Assembly: GCF_017639205.1 (NCBI RefSeq)
Contig: NZ_CP071139.1
Location: forward strand, 8,183,501-8,247,500
Direction of reading: 5' to 3'
Length of the DNA stretch: 64,000 nucleotides
Source: Streptomyces nojiriensis
GTDB lineage: Bacteria; Actinomycetota; Actinomycetes; Streptomycetales; Streptomycetaceae
The position numbers and the translations under genes are program-made. This document shows, piece by piece, positions 26,570-35,048 of the stretch (within the stretch, counting starts at the first letter, position 1; each line of letters begins with the position of its first letter). The notes under the pieces were generated by a model, which was not told the DNA's origin, made no database searches, and was given only the letters and a program-made list of their open reading frames with translations.

Positions 26570-26939
26570 TCTCGGCGGCGTAGGCGGCGGTGCGGACCGC
26601 CGAAGTCCCGGACACGTACAGGCCGGTGCCGACCGTGGCCAGGGGGAGGGAGAGGAGCAGCGCGGCGAGCATCGGGCCAAGGTCGCGCTCGGCGTCACAG
26701 CGTTCGCCTTCGTCCCTCTGGTACGTGACCTTGAAGTCGGTGTCCTGGTGGAAGGCGCGGGAGTCGCACTCGATGGGCTCGGTGTTCTCGCCGCGGTCGA
26801 TGCTGAAGGGGAGGACGAGCAGGTAGGCCACCCAGAGCCAGATGAGGGCGGCCGCGGCCGTCAGCCCCCGGCCCCATCCCTGCTCGCGCAGGCCGCGCAC
26901 ACGGAATTCCCTGTCGTACACCTGTGCCTGTGAATTCAT
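26538..26939 (-). CDS. Membrane protein with two membrane segments
   Basis: A 133-residue protein. Hydrophobic segments lie at about residues 27-47 (TAAAALIWLWVAYLLVLPF) and 89-108 (MLAALLLSLPLATVGTGLYV). The loop between them holds two cysteines (IECDSRAF and ERCDAERD) and would be outside if the N-terminus is inside, so a disulfide is possible. I do not recognise the family. It is convergent with lstF and overlaps its last 32 bases, so it may not belong to the cluster. Confidence 0.68.
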   Translation of the reverse strand: MNSQAQVYDREFRVRGLREQGWGRGLTAAAALIWLWVAYLLVLPFSIDRGENTEPIECDSRAFHQDTDFKVTYQRDEGERCDAERDLGPMLAALLLSLPLATVGTGLYVSGTSAVRTAAYAAEITRLNTAQEV

Positions 26940-27034
26940 AGGGGCGAAACTAGCGCAGACCGTCCGAACACCCGCCCCGAAGGCCCCCGCCCGGTCCGCG
27001 GCCTGCTGCCGGGCCCGGAGGCCGAGGGGCGGGC

Positions 27035-27814
27035 TCAGTCGCGTACGTGCAGGCCGAAGCCTGTGCGGCCGGCGGGCTCCAGGCCCTTCCTGAGGTGCAG
27101 GGAGGGGATCTCGTAGTCGCCGAAGTTCTGCCGCCGGAACGCGATCGGCTCGGTCGACTCCAGGGTGAGCAGGCGCTGCTGCCAGGCCTTGGCGGCGTCC
27201 GCGTAGTCCTCGGCGGTCATCCGGTCGGTGCCGTGCAGCACGAACGGGGGCAGCACCTCGATGCCCGGGTAGTAGAGGATGCCGTGCTGGAACGGGAACA
27301 GCAGGTCCTCGACGGGGCCGTTGATCCCGCGAGCCGAGTAGTGCGACTCCGGGCCGCCGATGGTCACCGACAGCAGGGCCCTCCTGCCCGCGAGGGTGCC
27401 TTCGCCGAAGCGCTCACCGTACTTGGTGTCGCTGTGCTCGCCGACGCCGTAGGCGAAGCGGTAGGTGAACACCCGGTCCACCCAACCCTTGAGGATCGCG
27501 GGCATCGTGTACCACCACAGCGGGAACTGGAAGACGATCGTGTCGGCCCACAGCAGCTTCTCCTGCTCGGCGAGCACGTCCGGGGTGAGTGTCCCGGCGT
27601 CGAAGGCCCGGCCCGAATCCAGGGCGACCCTCAGCGGACTCGACGCGTGGGAACCGTAGTCCGCGGCGTCCACGACCGCCTTCCAGTTCATCGCGTACAG
27701 ATCGCTCACCCGTACCTCGTGCCCGGCGGCCTCCAAGGTGGACACCGCGAGGTCCTTCAGCGAGCCGTTGAGCGACTTCGGCTCCGGGTGGGCATGGACG
27801 ATCAGTGTCTTCAC
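27035..27814 (-). CDS. Flavodoxin-fold NAD(P)H:quinone oxidoreductase
   Basis: A 259-residue protein of the NQO1/MdaB-like family. It opens with the phosphate-binding KTLIVHAHPEPKSLNGS, and the middle has FQFPLWWYTMPAILKGWVDRVF, the usual signature near the flavin. It should reduce quinones by two electrons using FAD or FMN and NAD(P)H. GTG 27814 is preceded by AAGGAG at good spacing. It is divergent from an XRE regulator that probably controls it (inference from the 138-base shared promoter region). Confidence 0.9.
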   Translation of the reverse strand: MKTLIVHAHPEPKSLNGSLKDLAVSTLEAAGHEVRVSDLYAMNWKAVVDAADYGSHASSPLRVALDSGRAFDAGTLTPDVLAEQEKLLWADTIVFQFPLWWYTMPAILKGWVDRVFTYRFAYGVGEHSDTKYGERFGEGTLAGRRALLSVTIGGPESHYSARGINGPVEDLLFPFQHGILYYPGIEVLPPFVLHGTDRMTAEDYADAAKAWQQRLLTLESTEPIAFRRQNFGDYEIPSLHLRKGLEPAGRTGFGLHVRD

Positions 27815-27952
27815 GGGAACTCCTTCGGATCGGATGCCTCGATCCTGGCCGCGGCGACGCCCGGCGTTCAGGGGCGCGTCTTCCGTCGGACCGGACTTCC
27901 TGGTATCGGCAGGGCCACCCTCACGGGCGGCACCGAAGCCATACTGGGAGCC

Positions 27953-28879
27953 ATGGACGATCTTGCGGGTTTCCTGCGGACCCGGCGCTCCCGGGTCGAC
28001 CCGGCGGCCGCCGGCATCCCCGTCGACAGCCGCCGCCGGGTGGCAGGGCTGCGCCGCGAGGAGGTCGCGCACTTGTCCGGCGTCAGCGTCGACTACTACG
28101 TGCGCCTGGAGCAGGGCCGTGCCACCCAGCCCTCCGAGCAGGTGCTCGACGCGCTCGCCGGCGTCCTCGGCCTCGACGAGACCGAACGCGGGCACCTCTG
28201 CCGGCTCGCCCGGCAGAGCCGCCGCCGGGCGAAGGCGCCGGGCAAGGGGGTCCCCCCGGCCGGGGGCCGGGGGAGGGTCCGGCCGGAGGTGCTGCGCGTC
28301 CTCGACCTGGTCGCCGGTGCGCCCGCGCTGATCATGGACCACTGCCTGGACGTGCTCGCCGGGAACCGCCTCGCCGGGCTCCTCTACGGCCGGCCGGTGC
28401 CGGGCCTGAACACCGCCCGGCACATCTTCCTGGAGGAGGCTGAGCGCGGCCTCTACGCGGACTGGGAGACATGCACCCTCGACGTGGTCGGGCACCTCCG
28501 TCTGGCGGCCGGTCAACACCCCGAGGACCCCCGCCTGGCCTCGCTCATCGGCGAGCTGGCGATGGGCAGCGAGCGCTTCCGCCGGCTCTGGGCCCGCGCG
28601 GACGTGCGCGCCCGCACCCATGGACCCAAGGCGTACCGGCACCCGCTGGTGGGACGGCTGGAACTGCACCAGGAGAACTTCGCGCTGCCGGGTGAATCGG
28701 GCATGGAGCTGCTGGTGTTGTCCGCCGCTCCGGGCAGCCCCGCCGAGGACGGCCTGCGCCTGCTCGCGGGCCTGGGTGCGGACGGCAGCGGCGCCGAGCG
28801 GGTGTCACCGCGCCCGGCGGTCCCCCTGTCCACCCCGTCCACCCCGTCCATCCCGGCCCCCACCCGTACCCCGATGTGA
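27953..28879 (+). CDS. XRE family regulator with MmyB-like ligand domain
   Basis: A 308-residue protein. Residues about 5-75 form a Cro/CI-type helix-turn-helix (RVAGLRREEVAHLSGVSVDY is the recurring actinomycete pattern). About residues 105-270 form the MmyB-like PAS-related domain (LDVLAGNRLAGLLYG). The tail is Pro/Ser/Thr-rich. The family regulates divergent redox enzymes in actinomycetes, which matches the quinone reductase next door. ATG 27953 follows GGGAG. Confidence 0.88.
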   Translation: MDDLAGFLRTRRSRVDPAAAGIPVDSRRRVAGLRREEVAHLSGVSVDYYVRLEQGRATQPSEQVLDALAGVLGLDETERGHLCRLARQSRRRAKAPGKGVPPAGGRGRVRPEVLRVLDLVAGAPALIMDHCLDVLAGNRLAGLLYGRPVPGLNTARHIFLEEAERGLYADWETCTLDVVGHLRLAAGQHPEDPRLASLIGELAMGSERFRRLWARADVRARTHGPKAYRHPLVGRLELHQENFALPGESGMELLVLSAAPGSPAEDGLRLLAGLGADGSGAERVSPRPAVPLSTPSTPSIPAPTRTPM

Positions 28880-28917
28880 TGTCCGGCCCGGACGGGGCGG
28901 GCCGTCGGCGGACCGGG

Positions 28918-29670
28918 TCACACGCCTGCGCCGGCCCCGGCCCCCGCCCCCGTCGGCGCCGGAACCGGGCCGCCCGACATCGCGCGGGCCATCCACGCGG
29001 AGGAACGCAGGGTCTGCGCCACGAAGGCGCCGCGGCCCACCCCGAGGGTCCGCAGGGCCGGACCGTGGTCCACCGCGACCAGCCCGGCGGCCCCGGCCAG
29101 CAGTCCGCGCCACCCGGCCGTCACCGCCCGGCGGGCGGGTCGGGGCAGCCCGGCGAGCCCCTCCCGCAGGCGCAGGCAGTGGAAGGGGACGTGCCGCTCC
29201 TCGTCCGCCAGGATCCGGCCCGCGACCTCGGCGGTCAGCGGGTCGTCGGCGCCGTCGCGCAGCGCCTGGTAGTACCCGAGGGCCACGACCTCGGCGATCA
29301 TCAGCACCAGCAGCTCCACCCGCAGTCCGAGGAGCCGCCGGATCCGGACGAAGGCCGCGTCGCTCCAGTGCCCGTCGAGGGTCTCGGCCCCGCCGGCCGC
29401 CAGCAGCAGCTTCAGCATCCGCGCGTGGTTCTGCTCCTCGGCGATGAAGAGCCGGACCGCATCGGAGTAGACCGGGTCCCCCGCGAGGTCGGCCTTGCCG
29501 GAGAGCGCGGAGCCGTCGCCGTCCTCGCCGACCTGGAACTTCTGGATGCTGCGGACGATTTCGGCCGGCAATCGCGCGCCCTTCTCCCAGTCGGGGTCGC
29601 CCAGGGCCGCCCGCCGCTCCCGCTCGGCCACGAACTCGCCCACCCATGCCCCGTACTCACTTTTGATCAT
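28918..29670 (-). CDS. Ferritin-like diiron protein
   Basis: A 250-residue protein with the ferritin-like four-helix signature: FIAEEQNHARML near residue 77 and ILADEERHVPFH near 156, each an E..EExxH-type iron ligand pair. Relatives are poorly characterised oxidases or rubrerythrin-like proteins. A Gly/Ala/Pro-rich tail (TGAGAGAGAGV) follows. ATG 29670 is the first ATG; TTG 29679 and 29676 are alternatives that would run into an inverted-repeat operator, which argues against them. It lies downstream of the amidase gene on the same strand. Confidence 0.82.
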   Translation of the reverse strand: MIKSEYGAWVGEFVAERERRAALGDPDWEKGARLPAEIVRSIQKFQVGEDGDGSALSGKADLAGDPVYSDAVRLFIAEEQNHARMLKLLLAAGGAETLDGHWSDAAFVRIRRLLGLRVELLVLMIAEVVALGYYQALRDGADDPLTAEVAGRILADEERHVPFHCLRLREGLAGLPRPARRAVTAGWRGLLAGAAGLVAVDHGPALRTLGVGRGAFVAQTLRSSAWMARAMSGGPVPAPTGAGAGAGAGV

Positions 29671-29704
29671 GTTCAACAATCTAGCGATTGTTGATCGTGT
29701 TCAA
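29665..29704. promoter_or_regulatory. Operator-like palindrome at the ferritin-like gene start
   Basis: CAACAATC and GATTGTTG form a perfect 8-bp inverted repeat with spacer TAGC (29674-29693). It is embedded in a direct repeat GATCrTGTTCAA at 29665-29676 and 29693-29704. The A/T-rich block touches the start codon, so binding or folding could block expression. The regulator is unknown. Confidence 0.6.
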
Positions 29705-29751
29705 AAGTGCTGGGATGTCATGGCCGCGTAACAGAACGGAGTTGTCCGGCT

Positions 29752-31188
29752 TCAGTGCGGGCCGGACCGGCCGCCCGCGCGCGGGTCGACCGGCGTGAGG
29801 ACGCCGAGCCGGTCCTCGATCGCCTGGGCCGCGCCCAGGCACAGGTCCTCCCGGAAGGCCCGCCCGACGATCTGGACCCCGCAGGGCAGCCCGTCGGCCG
29901 TGCCGGTCGGCACGGCCACGCCGGGTACGCCCACGAAGCTGGTCACGGTGCACAGCCGCATCCCCGACCCGACCCGGTCCCTGCCCGCCCTGTCACGCGA
30001 CTCCAGCCCCGGCTCGACCGGCGGCTCGGTGAAGACCGGACCGAGCAGCAGCGGGTACTCGTCGAGGAATTCGGCCCATGAGCGGCGGATGCCCAGCCAA
30101 CTGCCCATCAGCTTCATGAAGACGTCCGCGCTCGCGGGCGGGGTCCGCTCCATCGCCATCCCGATGTACCGGTCCCCGCCCGTGCCGAGCAGCTTGCGCA
30201 CCGCCGGCCAGCTCGGGGCGAACTCGGTCACGGTGATCCGGCCGTAGGCGTCGAGGGCCTCGTCCAACCGCGGAACGTCCGGCACCTCGCGCACGTCGTA
30301 TCCGGCGTCGCGCAGCGCGTCGGCCGCCCTCGCGACGGCTCCGCGGACCGTCGGGTGGACGCCGTGACCGCCCGGGTCCGCCACGACCGCGACCTTCACG
30401 CGTCCGGGGAGCGGTTCGCCGTAGGCGGGTACGGGTACGGCGCGCGGGTCCCGCGGGTCGGTTCCGGCCAGCACCTCGTACGCGAGCCTCAGGTCGCCCA
30501 CGCTCCGGGCCAACGGGCCGTCGGTGACCAGCATCTGGGACGCCGGGCCGGGGTCGTCCGGGCCGAGAACGCGGTGGTCGGCCGGGAATCGGCCCGTGGA
30601 CGGCTTCAGCCCGGCCACACCGCAGAACTGGGCCGGGATGCGCACCGACCCGCCGGAGTCGTTGCCGAGTCCGAGCGCCGCCATGCCCGTGGCGACGGCC
30701 ACCGCGTCGCCCCCGCTGGAGCCGCCCGGCGTCCGGCTGCTGTCCCACGGGTTGACCGTGTCGCCGAACAGCTCGCTGCGCGTGTGCATCCCGGCCAGGA
30801 TCAGGGTGGGGATGTTGCTGTGCCCGATGGGAATGGCCCCGGCCGCCCGCAGCCGGGCCACCGGCGGCGCGTCGGCGGCCGCCACCAGATCACGGAAGCG
30901 CTCCGTGCCGAACGTGGTCGGCACGCCTTCGACGGCGGTGCTCTCCTTCACCGTGAACGGCACGCCCGCGAGCGGCCCCAGCACTTCACCGGCGGCCCGT
31001 CGGCGGTCGAGCTGTGCCGCGGCCGCGCGAGCGCGCTCCGCGAGGAGCTGCGTGACCGCGTTCACCCGCGGGTTGGCCTCGGCGATGCGATCGAGGTGAC
31101 TGTCGATCAGTTCGACCGCCGAAACCTCCGCGGTGCGCACGGCCTCCGCCTGCGCGGCGGCCGCCATCTTCCACAGGGCGTCCTGCAT
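29752..31188 (-). CDS. Amidase signature family hydrolase
   Basis: A 478-residue enzyme with the Ser-cisSer-Lys triad: Lys81 in VPFTVKEST, the Gly/Ser-rich GGSSGG at 155-160 and the nucleophile Ser181 in NDSGGS. The family hydrolyses amides of carboxylic acids, including aryl amides and small peptides; the substrate is not evident. ATG 31188 has GAAGGTGGGG upstream. It is divergent from a TetR gene with two matching palindromes between them, so it is probably inducible. Confidence 0.92.
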   Translation of the reverse strand: MQDALWKMAAAAQAEAVRTAEVSAVELIDSHLDRIAEANPRVNAVTQLLAERARAAAAQLDRRRAAGEVLGPLAGVPFTVKESTAVEGVPTTFGTERFRDLVAAADAPPVARLRAAGAIPIGHSNIPTLILAGMHTRSELFGDTVNPWDSSRTPGGSSGGDAVAVATGMAALGLGNDSGGSVRIPAQFCGVAGLKPSTGRFPADHRVLGPDDPGPASQMLVTDGPLARSVGDLRLAYEVLAGTDPRDPRAVPVPAYGEPLPGRVKVAVVADPGGHGVHPTVRGAVARAADALRDAGYDVREVPDVPRLDEALDAYGRITVTEFAPSWPAVRKLLGTGGDRYIGMAMERTPPASADVFMKLMGSWLGIRRSWAEFLDEYPLLLGPVFTEPPVEPGLESRDRAGRDRVGSGMRLCTVTSFVGVPGVAVPTGTADGLPCGVQIVGRAFREDLCLGAAQAIEDRLGVLTPVDPRAGGRSGPH

Positions 31189-31212
31189 GGCCCCACCTTC
31201 CTCGTCCACGTA

Positions 31213-31269
31213 CCGATGCGCTTGCATCGGAACCGCATCGTACTCTTGGATCCGATACGTCCGCATCGA
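31213..31269. promoter_or_regulatory. Two operators in the amidase/TetR divergent region
   Basis: CCGATGC-GCTT-GCATCGG at 31213-31230 is a perfect 7-bp inverted repeat with a 4-base spacer. CCGATAC-GTCC-GCATCGA at 31252-31269 is a second, less perfect copy. The centres are 39 bases apart. These are the likely binding sites of the adjacent TetR protein. Confidence 0.75.
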
Positions 31270-31315
31270 ATAAACTGCGCTGCGAAGCGGAGCACAGGGG
31301 ACAGGGAGGACGGGC

Positions 31316-31909
31316 ATGCCCAGGCAGGTGGACCACGAGAGCCGACGCCGTCTCATCGCCGAGGCCGTCTGCGATCTCGCCGACGAGCACGGGCTGGAGG
31401 GCGTGACCCTGCGCGATGTCGCCGCCCGCGCCCAGGTGTCGATGGGAGCCGTCCAGCGGTGCTTCCGTACCAAGGAAGAGATGCTCGTGTTCGCTCTCGG
31501 GTACATCGGCGAGCGGATCGGCGAGCGGGTACGGGCCCGCCTCGTCCGGAGCCCGGCCCAGTCGGCCGGCACCGCCCTGGGGCTCGCGGCCACCGAGATC
31601 TCACTGCTCAGGGAGGAGCACCGCGCCGAGGCCAGGGTCTGGCTGGCCTTCGTCGCGCAGGCGGCCGTCAACGAGGCGCTGGCCGGCACACTGAGGGCGA
31701 ACCAAGCGGCCCTGCAGGAGGCGTTCACCCGCCTCGTCGCGGAGGCCGGCGAGGGCGCCGACCGCGCGGTTCCCCTCGATCCGCAACGCGAGGCCCGCAG
31801 GCTCCTCGCGCTGGCGGACGGCCTCACCACGCACGTCCTCGTCGGTCACCTCACCCCGCACGAGGCGCACGACGTCCTCCACGCGCACCTGGCCGGCCTC
31901 TGGGAGTGA
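31316..31909 (+). CDS. TetR family regulator of the amidase
   Basis: A 197-residue TetR protein. The helix-turn-helix is at about residues 12-55 (VTLRDVAARAQVSMGAVQRCF) and the rest is a helical ligand domain. GGGAGGAC lies just before the ATG. The divergent amidase gene and two CGATGC palindromes between them suggest local control. The inducer is unknown, perhaps the amide substrate. Confidence 0.9.
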   Translation: MPRQVDHESRRRLIAEAVCDLADEHGLEGVTLRDVAARAQVSMGAVQRCFRTKEEMLVFALGYIGERIGERVRARLVRSPAQSAGTALGLAATEISLLREEHRAEARVWLAFVAQAAVNEALAGTLRANQAALQEAFTRLVAEAGEGADRAVPLDPQREARRLLALADGLTTHVLVGHLTPHEAHDVLHAHLAGLWE

Positions 31910-31931
31910 CCGCTTCGGCCCCGGCAATCGC

Positions 31932-32876
31932 TCAGACCGCCGCGGCGGGTGGCGAGTTGACCGCCCCGAAGGGTATGTGGACGCTCGGAGTGCCCGGTGC
32001 GGTGCCGTTGAGATTGGCGACCTGGTCGTCGAAGAAGATGTGCGGGTCGAGGGCTTTCAGGACCGCGGCCTTGTCGATACCGCCGAGGAAGAAGGCGTCG
32101 TTGACCCGCAGCCCCCACTGCTTGAGGCTCAGCAGGGCACGTTCATGCGCGGGGGCGTCCCGAGCGGTGACCAGCGACACGCGCAGGCGGGGCCGGTACC
32201 CGGAATCCTTGCGGCGCCGCTCCCGTTCGAGGCGTTGGACGCGGTTGACTCCGGCCAGGAAGTCCCGTAGCGGTCCCGGATCGTGAGGGGTGGCGGCATG
32301 GCCGACCTCGTACGCGCGGAACTCGTCGATTCCGCCTCTCTGGTAGACCTGCTCGGCCGTGTCGCCGGCCACCACTCCGTCGAAGTCGAACGCGATGCGG
32401 AGTTCAGGATCGCTCTCGTCGTCGATCCGCCCCGTCTTGAGGACGTGTCCCGCAGGCAGCCCGGCCGCGACCGCGTCCCGTACGTCAGGCCCGTCGGCCG
32501 ACAGGAACAGCGACATGTTGAGCGCGGGCATGAACTGGTGCGAGGGACGGCCCTGCCGGAAGACCGCCCGGCTGATCGGCAGGCCGTGCGCCTTGATCGA
32601 ACGCATGACGCGCATCCCGGTGTCGGGGTCGTTACGGGAGAGGATGATGACCTCGACCAGGGGGTCGGCCTGATCCGCGAGGTCGTTGAGCGACAGCAGG
32701 CGTCTGACGAAGGGGAACGCCACTCCTTTGGCGAGCGGCTCGTCGACATGGGTCTCCTGGTGGGTCCGGTAGGCGTCCTCGCCCCGTTCCCGGAACACCG
32801 CCTCGCAGTCGGTCAGGTCGAACAGGGCGCCGGAGGCGATCCCCACCACCAGGCGATCGGACAGGTCGTACCGCAT
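31932..32876 (-). CDS. Cytosolic 5'-nucleotidase (NT5C1-like)
   Basis: A 314-residue protein of the 5'-nucleotidase family related to eukaryotic cytosolic nucleotidase IA. The opening YDLSDRLVVGIASGALFDL is the family hallmark, and the HAD-type nucleophile motif IAFDFDGVVAGD lies near residues 161-172. It should dephosphorylate nucleoside monophosphates, probably with Mg2+. I prefer ATG 32876 (MRYDLSDR) to the upstream GTG 32894 because homologous proteins usually begin there. It is convergent with the TetR gene. Confidence 0.88.
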   Translation of the reverse strand: MRYDLSDRLVVGIASGALFDLTDCEAVFRERGEDAYRTHQETHVDEPLAKGVAFPFVRRLLSLNDLADQADPLVEVIILSRNDPDTGMRVMRSIKAHGLPISRAVFRQGRPSHQFMPALNMSLFLSADGPDVRDAVAAGLPAGHVLKTGRIDDESDPELRIAFDFDGVVAGDTAEQVYQRGGIDEFRAYEVGHAATPHDPGPLRDFLAGVNRVQRLERERRRKDSGYRPRLRVSLVTARDAPAHERALLSLKQWGLRVNDAFFLGGIDKAAVLKALDPHIFFDDQVANLNGTAPGTPSVHIPFGAVNSPPAAAV

Positions 32877-33037
32877 GGCGCCCCCTGCTGACACGTGTGC
32901 GACGTCGGGATGCTTATCACCCTTGTGCAGGGTCCGGAAACGCCTCCCGGGGTCCTGAATCGTGCCGACCCCACGGGGTGCGCCGACGCACTGATCCGCT
33001 GTCCGGAGGACGGCGGTGGCGAGAGCGGACCGGCGTC

Positions 33038-33070
33038 GTCCCTGCCCGGGGCGTGACCCCGGGCAGGGAC
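33038..33070. terminator. Strong hairpin, 14-bp perfect stem
   Basis: GTCCCTGCCCGGGG and its complement flank the 5-base loop CGTGA, directly after the stop codon of the 131-residue gene on the minus strand. Confidence 0.75.
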
Positions 33071-33078
33071 GGGGAGCG

Positions 33079-33474
33079 TCAGGACTCCGCGGACTCCGCG
33101 ATGGCGAACTCGGACTCGGCCACCGAGTAGTCGGTGTGGATGCCGGCGGTCACGCGTAACGAGCAGCTGGCGCGCAGGAGGTCACCCTCGTTCGCCGCGA
33201 GCTGCGGGAAGTCGACGACCAGCGGCGTGCGCAGGATCCCCCGGGTAGGGGTGAGGCTGCCCGGGACGGTGCACGAGGCGACGACGCCCGTACTGAGGTT
33301 CTGCACGTTCACGACGAGCTGGTAGGCGGTGGCGAAGCCGCGCAGCTCATTGCCTATCTCGATCTCGGCGCGGACGTCGAACTCCTTCCCGATGCCGAGT
33401 GTCGGTGCGATGAACTCGCCCTTGTCCACTGCGAAATGGAGCAGATTGATGCTCGCGTCCCAGGGTCCGGCCAT
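33079..33474 (-). CDS. Hypothetical protein, probable beta-sandwich
   Basis: A 131-residue protein without signal peptide or membrane segment. Its alternating hydrophobic pattern (FDVRAEIEIG, AYQLVVNVQNL, LVVDFPQLAA, LLRASCSLRVT) suggests a beta-sandwich such as an immunoglobulin-like fold, but no family is recognised. ATG 33474 has AAGGGA upstream; longer frames lack coding character. The gene is single, with a strong terminator hairpin behind it. Confidence 0.65.
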   Translation of the reverse strand: MAGPWDASINLLHFAVDKGEFIAPTLGIGKEFDVRAEIEIGNELRGFATAYQLVVNVQNLSTGVVASCTVPGSLTPTRGILRTPLVVDFPQLAANEGDLLRASCSLRVTAGIHTDYSVAESEFAIAESAES

Positions 33475-33799
33475 GTGGGTGTCCCTTCTCGACGGTGACC
33501 TTTTGGTGCCGGGCGATCGGCCCGGGTCCATGCCTCCCCGGGAACAGGGCCTCGAACCTGCCGCCGGGGGGCGCACGGATGTGCGTGAGAAGTCCGAAAA
33601 CTCTTCTCGCGCCCGTCGAATGCCGGGTGTGGAGCCGATGGGGTCACTGAGGTGGCGAGCTCGTCGCGCGAGCGTACTGACCGAGGCTTCCACTCTGGCT
33701 GTCACGCGGGGACGGACGGCTGTTCCCCGCCGCGTGGAGGGGCCGGGCGTCAGTAGCGGCCGCAGGCCTCGCCGCCGGCGGAGGGTTGCCGCTCCGCTG
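33475..33799. other. Intergenic region
   Basis: 325 bases upstream of the 131-residue gene. A hairpin at 33583-33612 (GAGAAG/CTTCTC extended by GCG/CGC, 10-base loop) could end transcription from the S1-domain gene. The rest shows nothing I can name. Confidence 0.4.
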
Positions 33800-34120
33800 T
33801 CACCGCCCGGTTCGTGCGGCCGCCCACTCGGTGAGCGTGATCTTCACCTGGTGGTTGTGCTCGGCATGCCAGAGGACTTCGCCCGTGACGCGCGCACCAA
33901 GGTGCGGGAGTTCGGCCCCGTGAGGCATCGCCGTGATCTCGGCCAGCCCGACCGCGTCCGGAACGCCGTCGATCCGCAGGAAGACGCCGAAGGGGCGCCG
34001 GCCGATGACTTCGCCGGTCACCGGAGTCCCCACCGGCAGGGCCTCGCACGTCGCGGACCAGGCAGCCCGGGCTCTCGCTCCGACCCCAGCGCCGTCGTCA
34101 GGCCAGGAACACTCGCTCAT
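33800..34120 (-). CDS. Small S1-like RNA-binding domain protein
   Basis: A 106-residue protein. About residues 30-100 resemble a single S1/OB-fold domain (GTPVTGEVIGRRPFGVFLRI, VGLAEITAMP, HNHQVKITLTEW). Such stand-alone domains usually bind RNA or sit on ribosomes. ATG 34120 lies 11 bases after GAGGAG; a GTG at 34141 would add seven residues. It is monocistronic, and its role is unknown. Confidence 0.72.
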   Translation of the reverse strand: MSECSWPDDGAGVGARARAAWSATCEALPVGTPVTGEVIGRRPFGVFLRIDGVPDAVGLAEITAMPHGAELPHLGARVTGEVLWHAEHNHQVKITLTEWAAARTGR

Positions 34121-34300
34121 GGCCACCGCTGCTCCTCTCACGTGCGGCCGGCGTGCGCCGCGGCTGCAAGCCGGCCCTTGTGACCATCATCGTGCCTCGG
34201 CTCAACCCCTATCGGATCCAGGCTGGGAGCGTTCCCGGAGGCGCCGGTCCGCCGATAGGGTCGGGGGCCGGATGCGAGGGCTGGGGAGTACGAGGTGGGG

Positions 34301-35017
34301 ATGAAGATCCATCGCCCGGGGCGGCCGGAGGACCTTCCGGAAGCGGGCGTGTTGTGGGCGCGCTGGGCCGCGTTCGCCGTGGCGACCTGGGATGCCGAGG
34401 AGGAGAAGGAGCGCTTCCGGTACGGGTACTGGTTCGGCGACAGCGACAGCGACAGCGGCAGCGGCAGCTACGGCGAATTGCGTTACGACGACGGCGCGTG
34501 CAGCCGGTGGGTGTTGATCCGGGCCGATGGCGGCCGGGCCGTGCTCTTCGGGCAGAACGATTCCGGCAAGGTCGGGCGGTACGAGCCGCCGATCGACCTC
34601 CTCGCCGGAGCACCGGGATGGGTGCGCGGCGGAGCCCTGCACGACCGCCTGGAGCAAGGAAGGGCCGAGTGCGTCTACTGGTTCGAGGGCGGTTCCTGGC
34701 ACCGTGCGCCGTACCCCGACGACCTCCACGATGACGGGCTCGACTGCGGGATCGGCCATCTGGCCTCGCGTGACCTCGCCACGGGCGCGCTCTGTGCGGT
34801 GTTCGAGTTCGACGAGGACTGCGAAGGCGCCGTGGAGGCCTGCGAGCAGTTCTTGGCGCACGCGGAGCGGGGCACGGTCACCGAGAAGGCCGTGCGCTCC
34901 TTCGCCGATGAGGTCTTCCGGATCCAGACCGAGCACGAACTGCTCTGGCCCAAGGCCCCGGTCGCCCGTTCGGAGTCGGACCTCGCCGCGATGACCTCGC
35001 TCGCGCGCCGCTGCTGA
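34301..35017 (+). CDS. Hypothetical protein, acidic, unknown family
   Basis: A 238-residue cytoplasmic protein rich in Trp, Asp and Glu, without a signal peptide or membrane segment. A run of alternating Asp/Ser and Gly/Ser (DSDSDSGSGS) near residues 46-56 comes from a hexanucleotide repeat. The N-terminal part (LWARWAAFAVATWDAEEEKERF) looks helical and the middle beta-like. The RBS-like GAGGTGGGG lies directly before ATG 34301. I do not recognise the family; it resembles proteins seen only in Streptomyces. It is convergent with a LysR gene. Confidence 0.72.
   Translation: MKIHRPGRPEDLPEAGVLWARWAAFAVATWDAEEEKERFRYGYWFGDSDSDSGSGSYGELRYDDGACSRWVLIRADGGRAVLFGQNDSGKVGRYEPPIDLLAGAPGWVRGGALHDRLEQGRAECVYWFEGGSWHRAPYPDDLHDDGLDCGIGHLASRDLATGALCAVFEFDEDCEGAVEACEQFLAHAERGTVTEKAVRSFADEVFRIQTEHELLWPKAPVARSESDLAAMTSLARRC
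34439..34468 (+). repeat. Hexanucleotide microsatellite in a coding region
   Basis: GACAGC occurs three times followed by GGCAGC twice. It stays in frame and encodes the Asp-Ser/Gly-Ser run of the 238-residue protein. Confidence 0.9.
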
Positions 35018-35048
35018 CACCGCGGCGGGCGGCCGGTCGGCGTACGGC

